This document shows, in pieces, positions 1 through 4,665 of a stretch of 6,665 nt of DNA. The translations under genes were made by a program, and so were the position numbers. Below the pieces are notes generated by a model that saw only the letters and a list, made by a program, of their open reading frames with translations, did not search any database and was not told where the DNA came from. The stretch covers positions 1 to 6,665 of the forward strand of contig JAPKEK010000125.1 in the NCBI GenBank assembly GCA_028822125.1. Reading direction: 5' to 3'. Each line of letters opens with the position of its first letter. The first letter of the stretch is position 1. Origin of the DNA: Pseudomonadales bacterium (GTDB lineage Bacteria; Pseudomonadota; Gammaproteobacteria; Pseudomonadales; Azotimanducaceae).

Positions 1-482
1 GTGCCAATGCTTCCGAAGAACATCTCAAGGCACTGGCTCGCAAAGGGGCCATTGAAATGATACCGGGTACATCCCGGGGTATTAAACTACCTGATTCTCC
101 TGGTATTCCTATCGTTGGACGGGTGGCTGCAGGAAACCCGATCCTTGCCCAGGAGCACATCGAAGACCACTGTGAAATTCCCTCAAATTTCTTTAACCCC
201 AGAGCTGATTACATGCTTGTCGTTAAGGGAGACAGCATGATTGAATGTGGCATCATGGAGGGTGACCTGCTCGCCGTTCATAAAACTCATGCGGCCAACA
301 ATGGTGATATTGTGGTGGCCCGTATTGAAGATGAAGTCACGGTAAAACGATTTCGAAAGGGCCAACAGAGCTATCAGATCACATTATTACCAGAAAACGG
401 TGATTACAGCCCCATCGAAGTCGATCTACGCAGCCAGGATTTCGCGATTGAAGGCTTGGCTGTCGGTGTTATTCGACACTAG
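1..482 (+). CDS. lexA: LexA SOS repressor, C-terminal part (5' end outside window)
   Basis: LexA represses SOS DNA-repair genes by binding operators as a dimer, and it cleaves itself when RecA is activated on single-stranded DNA. The frame is open from the left edge (first full codon at 3) and ends at TAG 480-482. About 159 codons are visible of the usual ~200, so roughly the first 45 residues are missing. The first visible residues (ASEEHLKALARKGAIE) are the end of the N-terminal winged helix-turn-helix. The Ala-Gly cleavage site lies in VGRVAAGNP, 43/44 residues into the fragment. The catalytic Ser (motif GDSM, codon 234-236) and Lys (motif VTVKRF, codon 345-347) are 37 residues apart, exactly as in E. 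coli LexA (Ser119/Lys156). All residues needed for autocleavage are therefore present. The protein ends at GLAVGVIRH, slightly shorter than the E. coli tail. Its promoter and SOS boxes lie outside the window. Its last 14 bp overlap topA on the opposite strand. Confidence 0.97.
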   Translation, partial: ANASEEHLKALARKGAIEMIPGTSRGIKLPDSPGIPIVGRVAAGNPILAQEHIEDHCEIPSNFFNPRADYMLVVKGDSMIECGIMEGDLLAVHKTHAANNGDIVVARIEDEVTVKRFRKGQQSYQITLLPENGDYSPIEVDLRSQDFAIEGLAVGVIRH

Positions 483-3165
483 TCGGTTCCTTGCTGCTTT
501 TCTTTTTTCGGCGCTTAGTCGGTGCCTTCCGCTTTGCCTTGGTCGGCTGAGTCTCTACCCATTGTCCACCCTCATAGTCGGCCCGCCAACCCGATAATTT
601 GCCCTTGGACAATTCAGTAACGACGTAATGGAGTTTTGTTGACCTGGCAAATTTGACCAGAGCCCTTCTACCCACAGCGTCCTGGGCTGGCGCTCTCATC
701 AGAAACTGATACTTTGGGTCAATTTCATTCTGGTGTGGTATTAACTCATCCACATAGGGCGCCCGGGTTTCCCGGTTTTTTGGAAACTGGCTGGCCGCCA
801 GAAACATACCTGCAGCACCGTCACGAAGCAGATAAGTATCATCAACTTTCTCGCACTTCAGCTCGGGCATGGGAACCACATCCATTTTTGGCGGTGCAGC
901 TTCGCCATTTCGCAACAGCTTGCGAGTGTTTTTACATTCTGGATTAGTACATCCAAAGTATTTTCCAAAACGTCCTGTTTTCAACTGCATTTCTGCGCCA
1001 CATTTATCGCACTCAAGCAGAGGCCCATCGTAGCCTTTTATCCGAAATGAACCTTTCTCGAATTCAGAACCACTACAATCAGGGTTATTACCACACAGAT
1101 GCAGCCGGGTTGTTTCATCGATCAGGTAGGCACTCATGGCAGTCTGGCATTTATCACAGCGATGCTTGTTCAGAAGAATTCTTGATTCTTCCTCGTCATC
1201 ACCATTAGCGCTCACCACCTCATCACCGGATATCAGGTTAATGGTTGTCTTACAGCGTTCTTTTGGCGGCAGGTTATAGCCTGAACAACCCAGGAAGACA
1301 CCTGTACTGGCGTTGCGCACATTCATGTCCCTGCCACATTGTGGGCAAGCCAGATTAACCACCGAAGGTAGGTTTGGTCGCATGCCTTTTTCTGGATCCC
1401 CTGCGGTCGTCAACTTATCAGAGAAATCGGTATAAAAACGATCCAGTATTACTTTCCAGTTGGTCGTCCCATTGGATATCTGATCCAAAGATTCTTCCAG
1501 TTTTGCGGTGAAGCCATAATCAAGCAGATTCCCAAAACTTTCATTAAGACGGTCAGTGACTAATTCACCGATCTTTTCCGAATAAAACCGTCGATTATTT
1601 AAGGTGACGTAACCCCGATCCTGAATAGTAGTAATAATCGAAGCATAAGTTGACGGTCGGCCGATACCTTTTTTTTCTAGCTCTCTGACCAGAGACGCCT
1701 CACCGAAACGGGCGGGGGCCTTGGTAAAATGCTGGGTGGGCTGTAGATCCTGTAAGGTCAGCTGACTGCCAATCTTAAAATCGGGTAATTCCTGATCATC
1801 TTCTTTTTTCTGGGATGTGTTCTGGACCACGGTATAACCATTAAAGCGCAGGATCCTGCCCCTGGCTCTGAGTTCCATATCACCTGCTGTGACCGTAACC
1901 GCTGTACTCGTGTATTCAGCATTGGGCATCTGACAGGCGACAAACTGACGCCATATCAATTCATACAACCTCTCGGTATCTCTTTCCTGACCATTTAATG
2001 CAGTCGCACGAACATGTACATTCGACGGGCGAATGGCTTCGTGGGCCTCTTGTGCGCCTTCTTTACTGGAATACGCACGCGCCTTTTCCGGCAGGTATCG
2101 ATCACCAAATTCAGCAAGGATAAGGCCGCGGCAATCATCAACAGCATCTGCGCTGAGATGGGTTGAGTCGGTACGCATATAGGTGATGTAACCTGATTCA
2201 TACAAGCGCTGGGCCAGCATCATGGTTTTCTTAACACCAAAGCCGAGTCTGTTACTGGCTGCCTGCTGCATTGTGGAAGTAATAAACGGTGCACTAGGCC
2301 TCGTCTGAGTCGGTTTATCTTCCCTGTTGCTAACAATGAACCCAACACTTCTTAAATGCAGCAGCGCCGCGTCAGTGACTTCCTTAGTGTTGGGACGAAA
2401 GGCCTTACCCTTGTCGCGCATGACCTGGAATCTGGTTGCAGTGTCGGACTCACCCAGCAAAGCATAAACTTCCCAATACTCCTCAGGAACAAAAATCCTG
2501 ATTGCCCGCTCTCTTTCAACCAGCAGTTTCACCGCGACCGACTGGACTCTTCCTGCGGACAACCCTCTGGCAACCTTCTGCCAAAGCAGCGGACTCAACA
2601 TATAGCCGACAACCCGGTCAAGAAATCGCCTCGCCTGTTGCGCATCGACACGGTGCTGATCAATCTCACCCGGATTCTCAAAGGCTGCCTGAATCGCTTT
2701 CTGGGTAATTTCGTTGAATACCACACGCTTATATCTTTCGGCTGAGCCGCCAAGCGCTTCCTTGAGATGCCAGGCAATAGCCTCACCCTCTCTGTCCATA
2801 TCTGTCGCTAGATAAATCTCATCGGCAGACTTGGACAATTTGCGGAGTTCAGAAACAACTTTTTCCTTACCTGGAAGGATCTGGTATTGCGCTCGCCAAT
2901 TATCTGTAGGATCCACACCCATCCTATTAATTAACCGCTTATGTGCCTTTTTTTTCTGGTAGGCGGCTTTTTTGGTGGGCTCCATCTTTCTCGTTTTTGC
3001 TGCCTCTGCAGCACGTGCTTTCGGGTCGACGGGCTCGCCGGAGCCACTCACGGGCAAATCACGTATATGCCCGACACTGGATTTAACGATGAAATCTTTG
3101 CCAAGATAGCGGTTGATTGTCTTAGCTTTGGCAGGTGATTCGACGATGACTAATGTTTTGCCCAT
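469..3165 (-). CDS. topA: DNA topoisomerase I (type IA, omega protein)
   Basis: This cytoplasmic enzyme relaxes negative supercoils by cutting one strand through a 5'-phosphotyrosine link and passing the other strand through. The 898-aa product compares with 865 aa in E. coli and matches it almost throughout. The TOPRIM domain is at the N-terminus: Glu9 in VIVESPAKA, and the Mg-binding DxDxE as D122, D124 and E126. The active-site tyrosine is Y329 with R331 (motif ITYMRTDS). Three tetracysteine zinc ribbons follow: C607/C610/C627/C638, C670/C673/C691/C697 and C719/C722/C739/C744. A C-terminal ribbon-like DNA-binding domain spans about 770-870. Two basic segments stand out: a Lys/Arg/Ala-rich insert at about 48-80, longer than in E. 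coli, and a tail at 876-892 containing RRKKK. ATG at 3165 is chosen because MGKTLVIVESPAKAKTI is the family's conserved start. No good Shine-Dalgarno precedes it; the nearest purine run, AGAGA, is 12 nt away. The stop (TAA, 471-469) lies within lexA. Confidence 0.99.
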   Translation of the reverse strand: MGKTLVIVESPAKAKTINRYLGKDFIVKSSVGHIRDLPVSGSGEPVDPKARAAEAAKTRKMEPTKKAAYQKKKAHKRLINRMGVDPTDNWRAQYQILPGKEKVVSELRKLSKSADEIYLATDMDREGEAIAWHLKEALGGSAERYKRVVFNEITQKAIQAAFENPGEIDQHRVDAQQARRFLDRVVGYMLSPLLWQKVARGLSAGRVQSVAVKLLVERERAIRIFVPEEYWEVYALLGESDTATRFQVMRDKGKAFRPNTKEVTDAALLHLRSVGFIVSNREDKPTQTRPSAPFITSTMQQAASNRLGFGVKKTMMLAQRLYESGYITYMRTDSTHLSADAVDDCRGLILAEFGDRYLPEKARAYSSKEGAQEAHEAIRPSNVHVRATALNGQERDTERLYELIWRQFVACQMPNAEYTSTAVTVTAGDMELRARGRILRFNGYTVVQNTSQKKEDDQELPDFKIGSQLTLQDLQPTQHFTKAPARFGEASLVRELEKKGIGRPSTYASIITTIQDRGYVTLNNRRFYSEKIGELVTDRLNESFGNLLDYGFTAKLEESLDQISNGTTNWKVILDRFYTDFSDKLTTAGDPEKGMRPNLPSVVNLACPQCGRDMNVRNASTGVFLGCSGYNLPPKERCKTTINLISGDEVVSANGDDEEESRILLNKHRCDKCQTAMSAYLIDETTRLHLCGNNPDCSGSEFEKGSFRIKGYDGPLLECDKCGAEMQLKTGRFGKYFGCTNPECKNTRKLLRNGEAAPPKMDVVPMPELKCEKVDDTYLLRDGAAGMFLAASQFPKNRETRAPYVDELIPHQNEIDPKYQFLMRAPAQDAVGRRALVKFARSTKLHYVVTELSKGKLSGWRADYEGGQWVETQPTKAKRKAPTKRRKKKSSKEPTSVE

Positions 3166-3170
3166 ACGAC

Positions 3171-3190
3171 TACTGTATCTCTAAACACGA
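3171..3190. promoter_or_regulatory. Degenerate LexA-box-like sequence upstream of topA
   Basis: The sequence TACTGTATCTCTAAACACGA matches 15 of 20 positions of the E. coli SOS-box consensus (TACTGT-ATATATAT-ACAGTA). The left half TACTGTAT is perfect. The right core reads ACAC instead of ACAG, which is a serious departure because the CTGT-N8-ACAG core is nearly invariant. It lies 6-25 bp before the topA ATG, within the likely 5' untranslated region. topA is not a known SOS gene, so this is a weak candidate only. Confidence 0.15.
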
Positions 3191-3249
3191 ATTTCAATGG
3201 CTTTGTCGGGTCACAGGCTAACCTATTAGTTCTCAATATTTCAATCCTC

Positions 3250-3278
3250 ATGATAAAATTTAATAGCAAGAAGCTAAA
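3250..3278 (-). promoter_or_regulatory. Candidate sigma-70 promoter for topA
   Basis: Reading the minus strand, a -10-like TATCAT (3255-3250, 5/6 match to TATAAT) sits 17 nt after a poor -35-like TTTAGC (3278-3273, 3/6). The surrounding 3236-3283 stretch is the most A+T-rich part of the gap. Transcription would begin near 3243, giving a leader of about 78 nt before the topA ATG. The -35 overlaps the T-run of the terminator candidate immediately upstream. This is inferred from motif resemblance only, and other hexamer choices are possible. Confidence 0.3.
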
Positions 3279-3332
3279 AAACTGAGGCCCAAAGCACTTT
3301 GCAACGCATTTGTAATACAAAACTTCGGGCCC
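3276..3332 (-). terminator. Candidate Rho-independent terminator after the minus-strand membrane-protein gene
   Basis: On the minus strand GGGCCCGAAG (3332-3323) can pair with CTTTGGGCCT (3294-3285) over 10 bp, two of them G-U. The spacer CAG follows and then six T (3281-3276). The two wobble pairs work only in the minus-strand RNA; on the plus strand they would be A-C mismatches and no T-run follows, so orientation is clear. The 28-nt loop is long for a terminator and contains a small inverted repeat (TTTGTAATACAAA, 3309-3321). It lies about 80 nt after the stop of the gene at 3415-3951 and upstream of topA, so it would separate the two transcripts. Competing pairings are described in the findings. 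Confidence 0.45.
3309..3321. repeat. 13-bp palindrome TTTGTA-A-TACAAA
   Basis: This is a perfect inverted repeat with 6-bp arms around one central base. It sits in the loop of the terminator candidate. It could be a second small hairpin in the RNA or a protein-binding operator; nothing else in the window carries a second copy. Confidence 0.5.
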
Positions 3333-3343
3333 GGGTGCCCGGG
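3326..3343. repeat. GC-rich inverted/direct repeat (CCCGGG-TG-CCCGGG)
   Basis: CCCGGG occurs twice around TG (3330-3343). On the minus strand CGGGC (3341-3337) can pair with GCCCG (3330-3326) over a six-base loop. This local hairpin uses bases of the left arm of the terminator candidate at 3276-3332, so the two structures exclude each other. It is the most G+C-rich spot in an otherwise A+T-leaning gap. Confidence 0.45.
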
Positions 3344-3414
3344 TTAGTGCCTCCAGCGGTTACGGTTGGTCGCGCATCTTCAACCTGCTTATCCCGGCAA
3401 CGGCCACCAGAGCT

Positions 3415-3951
3415 TCAGCTATCGGACCAGTTTATGCAGTCATCAAGAAAAGAAAATATGATTTCAGCCTGACAGGCATCTCCGCTTTCAATCCAATGTA
3501 CACTGACAGCACGGTTTTTTTCGGTCACCGACACAACTGACTCCGGCAGATACTCCAGTTTTTCTGCCAGAAACAATTTCAAAGACTGCGCATTCTGCAG
3601 AGCAGGTTGTTCTTGCCATTTCCACTTGCCGGGTAACGCATCATCTCCTTCATCAGCCTTAAGCACCGACCATGAAATTGCCGGTAAATCATGTCTGGAC
3701 TGGGGGCGCTTTCTATAGCGCCTATAGGCCGCCACTTTAATCACCGGCGTCATTGGCCGTCCAGACCCTGATATCCTTTTTACCGCTTGCGCAGCATGAT
3801 CAGGTATGGTCGTTAATTCAACGCCGATACCTCGGCTCATGGCTATTTTGCGTACCTTCATGAGTGCACGCTGCTCCTCATTAGGCAGAATTGAAATGAT
3901 CGGCACCACCACAAACAACAGGACGAGGCCGATCAAAATATAGATCATCAT
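3415..3951 (-). CDS. Hypothetical single-pass inner-membrane protein
   Basis: I do not recognise this gene with certainty. The 178-aa product begins with a hydrophobic segment (MMIYILIGLVLLFVVVPIISI, about residues 1-21). It is followed at once by a charged, basic stretch (NEEQRALMKVRKIAMSRG), which suggests N-terminus out and a cytoplasmic soluble domain of about 150 residues. That domain has a central basic patch (AAYRRYRKRPQSR) and an acidic, hydrophobic C-terminus (FSFLDDCINW). The overall plan (one N-terminal helix, then an R/A/G-V-E-L motif) resembles short uncharacterised gammaproteobacterial proteins sometimes labelled YajC-like, but I see no real YajC similarity. ATG at 3951 is chosen because AGGTGG (3962-3957) lies 5 nt upstream; the in-frame GTG at 3960 overlaps that Shine-Dalgarno and is unlikely. 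It is divergent from usp and lies upstream of topA on the same strand, with a candidate terminator between. Confidence 0.75.
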   Translation of the reverse strand: MMIYILIGLVLLFVVVPIISILPNEEQRALMKVRKIAMSRGIGVELTTIPDHAAQAVKRISGSGRPMTPVIKVAAYRRYRKRPQSRHDLPAISWSVLKADEGDDALPGKWKWQEQPALQNAQSLKLFLAEKLEYLPESVVSVTEKNRAVSVHWIESGDACQAEIIFSFLDDCINWSDS

Positions 3952-3956
3952 GTAGG

Positions 3957-3962
3957 CCACCT
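3957..3962 (-). promoter_or_regulatory. Ribosome binding site deciding the start of the membrane-protein gene
   Basis: On the minus strand AGGTGG lies 5 nt before ATG 3951 (and 8 nt before a second in-frame ATG at 3948). The GTG codon inside it (3960) is in frame and would extend the protein by three residues, but it has no Shine-Dalgarno of its own. Confidence 0.6.
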
Positions 3963-4053
3963 GGTTAGTCTGTTGTCCGCTACGGCCAGTAAATGGTCCT
4001 TTGTTGAACCAGATCGCTCATGATGAAACAGGTCAGCCCGGTCCCTCAATATT

Positions 4054-4095
4054 CTATTGTTTAAGCTCATCACTCATTGCCCTATTGTTTAAGCT
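4054..4095. repeat. Two exact 14-bp direct repeats upstream of usp
   Basis: CTATTGTTTAAGCT occurs at 4054-4067 and again at 4082-4095, start to start 28 bp, with no mismatch. The bases between and around the copies differ, so this is not a simple tandem duplication of a 28-bp unit. The pair lies in the 199-bp divergent region between the membrane-protein gene and usp. If the usp promoter below is right, the copies are centred near -41.5 and -69.5, which are typical activator positions. The left copy also overlaps a minus-strand -10-like TAGAAT (4056-4051). Confidence 0.8.
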
Positions 4096-4123
4096 GAGAT
4101 TACTGTGTAAATTTGCTTATAAC
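4094..4123 (+). promoter_or_regulatory. Candidate promoter for usp
   Basis: CTGAGA (4094-4099, 4/6 to TTGACA) and TATAAC (4118-4123, 5/6 to TATAAT) are separated by 18 bp. The predicted start near 4130 leaves a leader of about 20 nt that contains the usp Shine-Dalgarno. The -35 abuts the second 14-bp repeat. An imperfect inverted repeat, CTGTGTAA (4103-4110) and TTATAACAG (4117-4125), spans the spacer and -10. Assignment is by motif resemblance only. Confidence 0.35.
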
Positions 4124-4138
4124 AGCCTCATTTTGCAG

Positions 4139-4145
4139 AAGGTGA
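4139..4145 (+). promoter_or_regulatory. Ribosome binding site fixing the usp start
   Basis: AAGGTGA ends 5 nt before ATG 4151. The upstream in-frame start at 4001 lacks such a site and would add 50 residues unlike any universal stress protein. Confidence 0.75.
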
Positions 4146-4150
4146 CCTGT

Positions 4151-4588
4151 ATGGAAAGCACATTTACCCACATCCTGATAGCGGTCGATCTCACCGAGGA
4201 CGCTCGGAATGTTGCCAAAAAAGCGTGCGCTTTACGAACTGTATTTGATTGCAAACTCAGTTGCACCCACGTCATAGAACCCCTTAGTCTCGCCTATGGG
4301 GGTGATGTCCCCATGGATTTATCGACAATCCAGGATCAGATTCAGAATACTGCAAAAAGCCACCTGCAGGAATTTGCCACTAGCTTGAGTATTCCAAAAG
4401 AAAACCAGCATCTTGTTTTTGGTAGACCCGAGACTGAAATTCATTCTCTGGCTTCAGAAATCAATGCTGATCTGATCGTGGTTGGCAGTCATGGCCGACA
4501 TGGTCTGGCACTGCTGCTGGGGTCGACAGCCAATGGTGTGCTGCATGGATCTCCCTGCGATGTTCTGGCGGTTCGTGTCGGTAACTAG
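4151..4588 (+). CDS. Universal stress protein, UspA family
   Basis: UspA-family proteins are small cytoplasmic alpha/beta proteins that accumulate under starvation and other stress; many bind ATP or AMP, and their exact action is poorly known. The 145-aa product has the length of E. coli UspA (144). It opens with the first beta-strand HILIAVDLTEDA (residues 7-18; D13 is the usual nucleotide-proximal Asp). Near the end it carries the nucleotide-loop pattern G112-x2-G115-x8-G124-S125 in GSHGRHGLALLLGST, then a terminal strand CDVLAVRV. The spacing is eight residues rather than the nine of the archaeal ATP-binding prototype. From memory, the GSHGRHG...LLLGSTAN form is common in proteobacterial Usp proteins, so ATP binding is plausible but not assured. 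ATG 4151 is fixed by the Shine-Dalgarno AAGGTGA and the conserved N-terminus. It is divergent from the membrane-protein gene and 77 bp upstream of slt on the same strand with no clear terminator between them. No gene symbol is assigned because several usp paralogues are usual. Confidence 0.93.
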   Translation: MESTFTHILIAVDLTEDARNVAKKACALRTVFDCKLSCTHVIEPLSLAYGGDVPMDLSTIQDQIQNTAKSHLQEFATSLSIPKENQHLVFGRPETEIHSLASEINADLIVVGSHGRHGLALLLGSTANGVLHGSPCDVLAVRVGN

Positions 4589-4665
4589 CCGACTCGACTG
4601 AACTCGGTATAACATCGGTCAGATGCTTAAGCTATTTCATATCCCGACCTGATGAGACTAACGGC

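Noticed and set aside
400..597. 65-codon plus-strand frame crossing the lexA end
   Set aside because: It overlaps two strongly supported genes in another frame. The product is low-complexity Leu/Ser/Arg reflecting the complement of TopA's lysine-rich tail.
2356..2745. 129-codon plus-strand open frame inside topA
   Set aside because: It lies wholly within the complete topA gene on the opposite strand, shows no recognisable domain and has no spacing or Shine-Dalgarno support. The same holds for the other frames inside topA, lexA and slt, including the minus-strand frames at 5390-6497.
3274..3414. 46-codon in-frame continuation after the TGA of the membrane-protein gene
   Set aside because: Read-through or a truncated longer gene was considered, but a run this long is expected by chance about one time in ten. 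The translation is low-quality Gly/Arg/Thr-rich, and the same stretch contains the terminator-like stem.
3970..3985. CTGT-N8-ACGG as a possible SOS box upstream of the membrane-protein gene
   Set aside because: The right core is wrong, the spacer is G+C-rich, and the flanks do not match the consensus.
4001..4150. 50-residue N-terminal extension of the universal stress protein from an ATG at 4001
   Set aside because: The extension has no Usp similarity and would cover the direct repeats and promoter-like hexamers. A good Shine-Dalgarno directly precedes ATG 4151, which gives the family's normal length and N-terminus.
4589..4665. Terminator or promoter between usp and slt
   Set aside because: Only a GCTTAAGC palindrome (4625-4632), short imperfect repeats and an isolated TATAAC (4608-4613) are present. 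There is no T-run after a stem and no -35 at a suitable distance.
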